From SKLM01 sp964514285 (GTDB lineage: Bacteria > Chloroflexota > Anaerolineae > B4-G1), in the NCBI GenBank assembly GCA_964514285.1, contig CAZEQC010000052.1:1-23297 (forward strand): a stretch of DNA of 23,297 nucleotides, given 5' to 3'. Shown here piece after piece: positions 1 to 6,614 of the stretch; the first letter of the stretch is position 1; every line of letters begins with the position of its first letter. The notes beneath the pieces were generated by a model. That model did not search any database. It saw only the letters and a program-made list of their open reading frames with translations, and was not told the DNA's origin. A program made the position numbers and the translations under genes.

Positions 1-100
1 ACCTTAATCTTCTCAAACCTTTAGGGTCTCTGCTCCGTTCTTTCAGTAGAGCCATTGTTCATTGCTCATCAACCATTGACCATAGATCATTGTTAAGCTA

Positions 101-106
101 AGGAGG
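101..106 (+). promoter_or_regulatory. Ribosome binding site of rsfS (AGGAGG)
   Basis: A full AGGAGG lies here, extended to AGGAGGTG. It is 7 nt upstream of the in-frame CTG at 114 but 22 nt upstream of the first in-frame TTG at 129. An in-frame TAA at 99-101 rules out any start further upstream. The spacing therefore decides the start of the following gene. Confidence 0.75.
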
Positions 107-113
107 TGGAGAC

Positions 114-461
114 CTGGATTCACTGGAGTTGGCGCGACAGATCGTTGACCTGATCGCCGACAAACGCGGCGAGGACATTCTGCTGCTAGATATTCGTGAC
201 GTGTCCATTCTGGCCGATTACTTCGTCATCGGCAGCGCCGTCAGCAAGCGGCAGACAAAGGCCATCGTCAACGGCATCATCGACAAGGCGAAGGAGGACT
301 TCAACGTCAAGCCGTGGCGGGTCGAGGGCGAGCCGGATTCGGGGTGGGTGCTGATGGACTACGGAGACATCGTCGTCCACTTGTTTGCCCCGGAGGCGCG
401 GGACTACTACGACCTGGAGGGGTTCTGGGAGGATGCGCAGGTGGTCGTGCGCATCTTGTAG
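114..461 (+). CDS. rsfS: Ribosome silencing factor RsfS (RsfS/YbeB/Iojap family)
   Basis: RsfS binds ribosomal protein L14 on the 50S subunit and blocks subunit joining, which lowers translation when nutrients are scarce. The 115-residue product has the family layout: an N-terminal helix, DYFVIGS near residues 35-41, then GWVLMDYGDIVVHLF and the C-terminal YYDLEGFW block. The length is normal for the family. I start it at CTG 114 because AGGAGG sits 7 nt upstream and because this restores an N-terminus reading xDSLELARQIVD, which looks like family members. The alternative TTG at 129 would cut five residues and leave the RBS 22 nt away. The gene stands alone on the plus strand; its stop is 9 nt from the stop of the convergent sir2. 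Confidence 0.92.
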   Translation: MDSLELARQIVDLIADKRGEDILLLDIRDVSILADYFVIGSAVSKRQTKAIVNGIIDKAKEDFNVKPWRVEGEPDSGWVLMDYGDIVVHLFAPEARDYYDLEGFWEDAQVVVRIL

Positions 462-470
462 CGCGCTTCT

Positions 471-1181
471 CTACCCTTGACGTGCCGCCCACCAGCGGGG
501 CAGCGCGTCTCCGGCTGGCTCACGAAGTAGCACATCAGCGTGCTCTGAAACGGGGGTCTCCTGCGGGTTAATCTCCACCAGCCGCGCCCCGTTTCTGAGC
601 GCCACCAGGGGCAGAGAAGCGGCCGGCTGCACCACCGCCGACGTGCCGACCACCAGCATCGTTCGGCAGCGCGTCGCGGCGGCCCAAGCAGCGTCCAGTA
701 TCTCCCGGGGCAGCGATTCGCCGAACCAGACCACGTCCGGACGCAGCAGGCCGTCGCAGGTGGGACAACGCGGTGGGAGATCGGGCAGCGGGACGCGATG
801 ATCCTCCGTCAGGTCGTCGCAACGGGTACAGCGCAGACGCCAGATGTTGCCGTGGAGCTCCAAGACGCGTTCGCTCCCCGCTGCCTGATGGAGACCGTCG
901 ACGTTCTGCGTGATCAGCGTGACGTCGCTCAACGCTCGCTCCATCTCCGCCAGCGTCTCGTGGGCGGCGTTAGGCCGGCATGCCGCGATCAACTCGCGGC
1001 GCCAGGCGTACCAGCGCCACACCAGATCGGGATCTCGACGGAAGGCCTCGGGCGTGGCCAGCTCCTCTGGGCTGTAGTCGCGCCACAACCCCTCCTCGCC
1101 CCGGAACGTGGGCACGCCGCTCTCGGCGGAGATGCCGGCGCCGGTCAATACAACGAGAGGCTGTTCCACACGCCCGGTCAT
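471..1181 (-). CDS. NAD-dependent protein deacylase, Sir2 family (class III-like)
   Basis: Sirtuins remove acyl groups from lysine using NAD, giving nicotinamide and O-acyl-ADP-ribose. The 236-residue protein has the NAD-binding GAGIS (14-18) and FRG (26-28), TQNVDGLH (91-98), catalytic His110 in HGN, and four zinc cysteines at 118, 121, 139 and 142. The late motifs GTSAVVQPA and EINPQ are also present. Tyr58 and Arg61 form the YxxR pair that in CobB and SIRT5 accommodates succinyl or malonyl lysine, so a desuccinylase role is plausible but inferred. I chose the ATG at 1181; the frame stays open to 1262, but that extra N-terminus lacks any family feature. No strong RBS is visible. The gene follows the ndk terminator, so it may be separately transcribed or depend on readthrough. 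Confidence 0.93.
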   Translation of the reverse strand: MTGRVEQPLVVLTGAGISAESGVPTFRGEEGLWRDYSPEELATPEAFRRDPDLVWRWYAWRRELIAACRPNAAHETLAEMERALSDVTLITQNVDGLHQAAGSERVLELHGNIWRLRCTRCDDLTEDHRVPLPDLPPRCPTCDGLLRPDVVWFGESLPREILDAAWAAATRCRTMLVVGTSAVVQPAASLPLVALRNGARLVEINPQETPVSEHADVLLREPAGDALPRWWAARQG

Positions 1182-1284
1182 AGAAAGCGGAGACTCATCC
1201 CCCCCTTGCTCTGAGCGGATCTGTGATCCGCGGTCCTGGTGGCGAGGCCGCGTTGGGGCCATAAGCGAATCGACCCGGAAGCGA

Positions 1285-1317
1285 AAGGCCCCAGACTTCT
1301 ATGAGCCCTGGGGCCTT
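1285..1317 (-). terminator. Rho-independent-type terminator after ndk
   Basis: A perfect 10-bp inverted repeat (AAGGCCCCAG at 1285-1294 and CTGGGGCCTT at 1308-1317) encloses a 13-nt loop. It begins 10 nt after the ndk stop. On the minus strand the 3' arm runs into a short, broken T-rich stretch (CCTTTCGCTT). The stem is strong but the T tract is weak, so termination may be partial. Confidence 0.6.
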
Positions 1318-1327
1318 GGGTATCAGA

Positions 1328-1777
1328 TTACTCGAAGATCCAGGGATCGGTGTCCCGGTCGTAGGAGAGGATCTCGTCCTCCTCGAAGAAGAGATCAACC
1401 TCGAACGCCGCGGTGTCGGGCCCGTCGGAGCCGTGGACCAGGTTGCGTCCGATCTCCAATCCAAAGTCCGCCCGGATCGTCCCCGGCGCCGCTTGGGTCG
1501 GATTCGTCGCCCCCATCGTGCGACGGACGATCTCAATGGCGTTGTTGCCCTCCAGAACCATCACCACCACCGGGCTGGAGGTGATGTAGTCGATCAGCGG
1601 CTCGTAGAACGGCTTGCCCTCGTGGATGGCGTAATGGCGCTGCGCCAGGGCCCGGTCGATGTGCATCAGCTTCATCGCGGCGATGCGTAGACCCCGCCGC
1701 TCAAAGCGGACGACAATCCTACCGATCAGCCCCCGCTGGACAGCGTCAGGCTTGATGATGATCAACGTACGTTCCAT
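1328..1777 (-). CDS. ndk: Nucleoside diphosphate kinase
   Basis: Ndk moves the gamma phosphate of ATP to nucleoside diphosphates through a phosphohistidine. The 149-residue protein has Lys9 in IIIKPDAV, the NPTQAAPGTIRADFG segment (92-106) and the active-site His115 in NLVHGSDG. Length and start are standard. GAGGAG lies about 8 nt before the ATG. It sits 36 nt downstream of the TPR gene on the same strand and ends just before a strong hairpin, so it is probably the last gene of the HDAC-TPR-ndk operon. Confidence 0.97.
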   Translation of the reverse strand: MERTLIIIKPDAVQRGLIGRIVVRFERRGLRIAAMKLMHIDRALAQRHYAIHEGKPFYEPLIDYITSSPVVVMVLEGNNAIEIVRRTMGATNPTQAAPGTIRADFGLEIGRNLVHGSDGPDTAAFEVDLFFEEDEILSYDRDTDPWIFE

Positions 1778-1813
1778 CGTCTTCTCCTCGTTGGGTTGAG
1801 CGGTGAAAAGCGA

Positions 1814-4290
1814 TCACAGGCTTGCCAGAGCGCGGCGATAGGTATCCAAGGCCTCTTGAAGTTGGTCGTGCTTCATATAGGCGTCGCCCAAGGCCTGCAT
1901 TACGCTGGCGTCCGGCCATTGCTCTGCGTAGTTCTCCAGGTCTGCGATAACGTCGCCGAGCAGCGCCTGCTCGACGATCAGTCTTTCGTAAGCCTCCACG
2001 GCGTCCTCCCGCGTGCCGGCCTGCCAAAGCGTCCGACCGAGCTCCAGCTGAGCTTCGTGGTCCTCCGGGTGCTCGTCGGTGTAGGCTCGTTGAGCAGCGA
2101 TGAACGCGTCGAGATCCTCTGTGCGCAACGCCTCCATAGCCTCTGCCGGTGCCACACCCTCTGGGGCAACCACGGCCTCCTCCTCGGGGGCGGGGATCTC
2201 CTCCTCCGGGGCCGGTTCGACCATCTCCTCCACCGGCGGGGCTTCCTCCTCCAGCGTTGGCGCGGGCTCCTCGACCGGCGGGACGGCTACTTCCTCCTCG
2301 GGAGCAGGGATCTCCTCTTCCTCCGGGGCCGGTTCGACCATCTCCTCCACTGGCGGGGCTTCCTCCTCCAGCGTTGGCGCGGGCTCCTCGACCGGCGGGA
2401 CGGCNNNNNNNNNNNNNNNNNNNNNNNNNNNNNNNNNNNNNNNNNNNNNNNNNNNNNNNNNNNNNNNNNNNNNNNNNNNNNNNNNNNNNNNNNNNNNNNN
2501 NNNNCCTCCGGAGCAGGGATCTCTTCCTCCTCCGCGGCCGGCTCGACCATCTCCTCCGCGGCCACCGCTTCTTCCGCGGGCGGGGCACCTTCGACCTCTG
2601 GTGCGACCTCTTCCTCTTCCGCGAACGCGGTCCAGCCAAACGCCTCCTCCTCCGCGGCTGGAGGTTCAGCCTCGGGCTCAGCCTCGACCTCCTCGGCTGG
2701 GGGCTCCTCCTCGGCCGGCGCCTGGGAGCCGCCCATGATCTCGGCTGCACGTGCCTCCCCTTCCCTCTGGGCCTGGGCGCGGAGCTCCTCTTCCTTCCCC
2801 TCGGCAAGCTGGGCGAGCCAGGCCAGGGCGTCGTCGCCCGAGGGCATCTCGTCGCTCTCCAGCCAAGCTGGCAGCTCCGCGGCCTCCTCCGGCGCCTCCT
2901 CTATCTCCGGCGCCGCTGCCTCCACCTCAGCTTCCTCCGCCCCTACCTCTTCTATCTCCTTTTCCTCCACCGTCGGTTCCTCGGGGGGCACCGCCTCTTC
3001 GACCGCCGCTGGTGGTTGTTCGACCGGGGCTGCCTGCGGAGGCTCGGCGGCCGGTGGCGCGAGATCCTGCAGCCAATCGGGAATCTCGGCCGGCTCTGGT
3101 CCCGCTTCCGGAAGGGCCTCCTCTTCCTCGGGCGCTACGTCCTCCTCCGCTTCCCCTTGGATCTCGGCCAACCAGGCAGGCATTTCCTCCTCTTCAGCCT
3201 CCTCGCCAGGGCTGGGCGCCACCTCTTCCTTCTCCAGTTCGTCGAGCCAATCCAGGACGTCCTCCTCCGGCATCGACTCGGGAGCGACCTCCTCCACGAC
3301 GGGGGCCTCCTCGGCCGCGGCCGGCTCGGCCGAGGGGGCGGCTTCGGGTTCTGAGGCCTCTTCCTCGGGCTCGGCAGCCACATCGGCAGGGGGTTCGCCA
3401 GCGAGATCCTGCAGCCAGGCAGGGATTTCGATCTCAGCGCCCATGGCCTCTTCTTCCTCCACCAGCACGGTCTCTTCTCGCTCAACCATCCACCCCATGT
3501 CCTCTTCCTCAGCTCCACGCTCGTAAGCCAGCGGTTCGATCTGGGGGTCTTCGGGAGGCAGGGGGGAGGATGAACCAAACAAGTCCTGGGCCATCTCATT
3601 CTCCGGATCCAAGGCCTCGGCTCGCTGGAGATAGGGCTCACTCTCGGCTACTCTCCCGCTGCTGGCCCATATTTCCCCCAAGATCAGGTTGGCCTTCAGG
3701 GTGTAGGGTTGTTCGTCCAGGATCTCCTGGCACACCTGAGAGGCCTGCAGCCGCTGCCCATCTCGCCAGAGCGCCTCCGCCAAGGCCACCTTCAGATCTA
3801 GCCGATCTGGATGCTCCTCGGTCAACTTGCGAAGCTCGGTGATCGCTCGGGTCAGCAAATCGCCACGGAGATAGAGCTTCGCCAGCGCGCTCTCCGTAAG
3901 CTGGAGTCGCTGGGGTTCACTGCCCTCCAGCTTGCCGTACAGTTGACGGAGCTCCTGGGCCACCATTTCGTTGTCGGTGGCCAGCTCGAAGGCGCGCTGC
4001 AGGTACCAGACGGCATCCTCCAACGCATCGTGTCTTCGGCTTATCTCGCTCATACCAACCCAGGCAAGCATATGCTCCGGATGGGCGCTCAACACGCGCT
4101 GAAACATGTCCGAAGCCTGATCATCCTGACCGGCTTCGAGCATTACCTTACCCAGCAGCCAATAGGCTTTGATGTACTTGGGATACACCTCCAGGATGTG
4201 CCGACCATGTGTGACGGCCTCTTCGTAGCGTCCACCCTCGATAGCCCCTTCAATCTGCTGACGATAGTCGGCTAGCGAAATCTGGTTCAC
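1814..4290 (-). CDS. TPR protein with a long Glu/Pro-rich, W-L motif tail (interrupted by an assembly gap)
   Basis: The exact function is not recognised. The first ~225 residues are TPR-like helical pairs (ILEVYPKYIKAYWLLGKVMLEAG, VLSAHPEHMLAWVGM, LDEQPYTLKANLILGEI). A tail rich in Glu, Pro and Ala follows, with a repeated hydrophobic core: IPAWLQDL, VLDWLDELEKEE, MPAWLAEIQGE, IPDWLQDLAPP, LPAWLESDE, ALAWLAQLAEG. Near the end are 39-residue tandem repeats of the type VPPVEEPAPTLEEEAPPVEEMVEPAPEEEEIPAPEEEVA (given here in outline), then a second TPR block ending at 1814. The start is GTG, with AGGAGG 7 nt upstream. The 100-N gap at 2405-2504 breaks the frame, but both sides clearly belong to one gene. 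TPR ends suggest a protein-binding scaffold; the acidic tail is probably disordered. It lies 59 nt after the HDAC-family gene and before ndk. Confidence 0.85.
2174..2404 (-). repeat. Coding tandem repeat, unit 117 bp (39 codons)
   Basis: Two consecutive copies are visible, 2174-2287 (one codon shorter) and 2288-2404. For example the block TCGACCGGCGGGACGGC recurs at 2271 and 2388, exactly 117 bp apart. A third, more diverged copy resumes after the gap at 2505. The near identity between copies explains why the assembly broke here. Confidence 0.85.
2405..2504. other. Assembly gap, 100 N placeholder
   Basis: Exactly 100 undetermined bases lie inside the tandem-repeat tail of the TPR gene. The flanking frames require a true length congruent to 2 modulo 3. 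Bridging the flanks by analogy with the adjacent copy needs 8 bp (TACTTCCT) or 8 plus whole 117-bp units, which satisfies that condition. Confidence 0.95.
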
Positions 4291-4349
4291 GAGTCCACCT
4301 CCTACCAGGCGATACAGACGATCTAACTATCCAATACCTGCGGCAACTG

Positions 4350-5378
4350 TCAGTCGAGACGGTGCAGCTTCTTCAGGTCGTCAATCAATGCCTCTATCGA
4401 GGGCTCGGAGCGCGGGGAGGGGCCCAACGGGTCGATCACCGTTTCCTCCCCAAGCAGGGCATAGAAGGTGTTCAAGACACCGTGAGCAAGGACGCTCAGC
4501 TGGTAGCCACCCTCCAGGGTGAAGACGAGCCGACCTTCGCAGAGCTGATCAGCCATCTCGACCAGGGTCTGGGCGATGGCAGCGTAGCCGGCCAGGGAGA
4601 GACCCATCTGCGCCAGCGGATCGTCCCAATGAGCATCGTACCCAGCGGAGACGAGGATCAGATCTGGATCGAAGCGCTCGGCCAAAGGCCAGATCAGCGT
4701 CTCGAAGACACGAGCGTACCCCTCATCGCCCACGCGGGTCGGCAAGGGTACGTTGAGCGTCATCCCGGCCCCGGCGCCCCGTCCGACGTCCTCCCCGGCC
4801 CCAGTGCCCGGATAATAGGGATACTGGTGCGTCGAGACGTAGAAGGCGCCCGGATCGCCGGCGAAGATGTCCGCCGTCCCATTGCCGTGGTGCACGTCGA
4901 AGTCGACGATAAAGACCCGTTCGATCCCTCCCCGCGTCAAAGCGGCCTGGGCCGCGACGGCGACGTTGTTGAACAGGCAGAAGCCCATAGCTCGCTCGGC
5001 CGTGGCGTGGTGACCCGGCGGACGCACGAGGGCGAACGCGTTGGCGATCTCGCCATCCAGCACGCTCTCCACCGCGTGCACGACGCCGCCGGCTGCCATC
5101 AGCGCCGCCTCGAAGGACCGGGGCGACACGTACGTGTCTGGGTCCAGGTAGCCCCCGCCTCTCTGGGCCACCTCGTCGACGTGTTGGAAGTGCTGCTTGG
5201 TATGGACGCGGAGTATCTCTTCCTCGGTCGCCGGCCGAGGCTCCAGCGGTCGCAGACGATCCAGCAAGCCTCGATCGTCCAAGGCCTCTCGGATTCGCTC
5301 CAGACGACGGGCGTTCTCCGGATGGCTCGGCCGGTTGTGCTCAAGATAGATTGGATGGTAGACGTATGCGGTTTCCAT
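4350..5378 (-). CDS. Histone deacetylase family protein (AcuC / acetoin utilization / acetylpolyamine amidohydrolase type)
   Basis: This is a zinc hydrolase of the arginase/deacetylase fold that removes acetyl groups from lysine side chains or polyamines. The 342-residue protein carries the catalytic His pair 123-124 in PPGHHA, zinc ligands Asp161 and His163 in DFDVHHGNGT and Asp248 in SAGYDAH, and the transition-state Tyr292 in LEGGY. These are complete, so activity is expected. Whether the substrate is a protein such as acetyl-CoA synthetase or a small amide cannot be told. The ATG at 5378 gives the usual N-terminus (YHPIYLEHN...HPENARRL); no strong RBS is evident. A consensus promoter lies about 90 bp upstream. 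It is the first gene of the apparent operon with the TPR protein and ndk. Confidence 0.93.
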   Translation of the reverse strand: METAYVYHPIYLEHNRPSHPENARRLERIREALDDRGLLDRLRPLEPRPATEEEILRVHTKQHFQHVDEVAQRGGGYLDPDTYVSPRSFEAALMAAGGVVHAVESVLDGEIANAFALVRPPGHHATAERAMGFCLFNNVAVAAQAALTRGGIERVFIVDFDVHHGNGTADIFAGDPGAFYVSTHQYPYYPGTGAGEDVGRGAGAGMTLNVPLPTRVGDEGYARVFETLIWPLAERFDPDLILVSAGYDAHWDDPLAQMGLSLAGYAAIAQTLVEMADQLCEGRLVFTLEGGYQLSVLAHGVLNTFYALLGEETVIDPLGPSPRSEPSIEALIDDLKKLHRLD

Positions 5379-5466
5379 AGCGCTGGCCCAGCTCTGTCGC
5401 CACCGGACGGCGCCCCCACGTGATGCTCTGCACGCAGGATAGAATGTGACGCCGCTCCACGGCCTG

Positions 5467-5494
5467 ATTATACTTGCCTATCCGAGCGTGTCAA
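5467..5494 (-). promoter_or_regulatory. Consensus sigma70-type promoter for the HDAC-TPR-ndk operon
   Basis: On the minus strand TTGACA (5494-5489) and TATAAT (5472-5467) are both exact consensus and are separated by 16 bp. Transcription would begin near 5460, giving a leader of about 80 nt before the deacetylase ATG at 5378. Confidence 0.8.
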
Positions 5495-5526
5495 CAAGAC
5501 GCAATTGCAACCCAGGAGCCCTGCAG

Positions 5527-5555
5527 TTGACGCTCGATGTCCGGCATGGTATGCT
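5527..5555 (+). promoter_or_regulatory. Extended -10 promoter for the PP-loop gene
   Basis: TTGACG (5527-5532) and TATGCT (5550-5555) are 17 bp apart, with TG at 5547-5548 forming an extended -10. The predicted start point is about 5561-5562, directly before the ATG at 5563, so the transcript would have almost no leader. The promoter is divergent from the consensus one 33 bp away. Confidence 0.6.
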
Positions 5556-5562
5556 CTCGAGC

Positions 5563-6609
5563 ATGAAAACAGAAGCGGAAAGACGAGGGAGAATCAAGGC
5601 TGTCGGCATGCTATCGGGAGGGCTGGACAGCATCCTGGCGGCGCGGGTGATGATGGAACAGGGAATCGAGGTGACGCCACTCCACGTCCAGACAGGCCTC
5701 ACCTACGCCAGGCGAAACCGCCTCATCGGCCCCGGCCCGACGCCCCCTTCCAGGCCGGAGCAGGCAGCCCGTCAGTTGGGACTGGAACTGGTCCGCATCA
5801 GAGCCTTCGAATCGTATCTCCCCGTCATCCTCAACCCGGAGCACGGCTACGGTTCGGCCATGAACCCCTGCGTTGACTGTCGCATCTTTCTTCTGCGCCA
5901 GGCCAAACGGTGGATGGAGGCTCACGACCACCACTTCGTCTTCACCGGCGAGGTTCTGAGCCAGCGGCCCAACAGCCAGAAGCGACCGGCGCTCAAGATT
6001 GTGGAGCGCGAGAGCGGCCTGGAGGGCCTGCTGCTACGCCCCCTCTCGGCCAAGCTTCTGGAGCCGACCATCCCCGAGAAGCGCGGCTGGGTCGACCGAG
6101 AGAAGCTCCACGCCTTCCAAGGGAGAAGCCGTAAGCCGCAGATAGAGCTGGCGAGGCAATTCGGCATCACCGACTACCCCCAGCCAGCCGGCGGCTGCTG
6201 CTTCCTGGTCGATCAGAACTACGCCCGTCGGCTGCAGGATTTCCTGGGTCACGAGGGCGGCGAGGCTCTGACCAATCAACGGGCCTTCCTACTCTCCATC
6301 GGGCGACACGTGCGCCTCCCCTCCGGCAAGAAGGTGATCGTGGGGCGCCACAGGGAGGAGAACGCCTACATCGCCACACAGCGGGACGAAGGCGTTCTGA
6401 TGACGACCCTGGACCGGCCAGGCCCCACGTCGCTGGTCACCGGCGCGCCGACGAGAAAGGAGATCGAGGAAGCAGCGCGGATCACAGCCCGCTATGCCGG
6501 CGCCAAGGGGCAGGAGACCGCGCAGGTCGAGATTCGGCAGGATGGCGTCGAAGAGGTCGTGACCGTGAGGCCGATGTCGATGGAGAAGATCCACGCTCTC
6601 ATGGTGTAG
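5563..6609 (+). CDS. PP-loop ATP pyrophosphatase, tRNA thiouridylase-like, with NFACT-R_2-like C-terminal domain
   Basis: Proteins of this class adenylate a substrate, usually a tRNA uridine, before sulfur or nitrogen transfer. The 348-residue product starts with the PP-loop SGGLDS (18-23), then LHVQTGL. It has paired cysteines CVDC (103-106) and adjacent cysteines in GGCCF (212-213), which could bind a metal or Fe-S cluster or carry sulfur. The C-terminal segment after SIGRHVRLPSGKKVIVGRHREEN resembles the RNA-binding NFACT-R_2 domain found in proteins often annotated as thiouridylate methyltransferases; that assignment is from memory. The ATG at 5563 matches the promoter position; ATG 5551 is an in-frame alternative. 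No Shine-Dalgarno is seen, which fits a leaderless mRNA. It converges on the sensor kinase with only 5 bp between the two stops. Confidence 0.82.
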   Translation: MKTEAERRGRIKAVGMLSGGLDSILAARVMMEQGIEVTPLHVQTGLTYARRNRLIGPGPTPPSRPEQAARQLGLELVRIRAFESYLPVILNPEHGYGSAMNPCVDCRIFLLRQAKRWMEAHDHHFVFTGEVLSQRPNSQKRPALKIVERESGLEGLLLRPLSAKLLEPTIPEKRGWVDREKLHAFQGRSRKPQIELARQFGITDYPQPAGGCCFLVDQNYARRLQDFLGHEGGEALTNQRAFLLSIGRHVRLPSGKKVIVGRHREENAYIATQRDEGVLMTTLDRPGPTSLVTGAPTRKEIEEAARITARYAGAKGQETAQVEIRQDGVEEVVTVRPMSMEKIHALMV

Positions 6610-6614
6610 CGGAA

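Noticed and set aside
1215..1231. Hairpin GCGGATC-TGT-GATCCGC upstream of sir2
   Set aside because: It is perfect, but no T tract follows and it lies just inside the possible sir2 leader. No function can be supported.
1796..3526. Long plus-strand open frame opposite the TPR gene (Ser/Ala/Gly-rich)
   Set aside because: It is the antisense of the Glu/Pro-rich tail; GC-rich repeats with GAG codons leave the other strand open. It has no RBS and no domain pattern.
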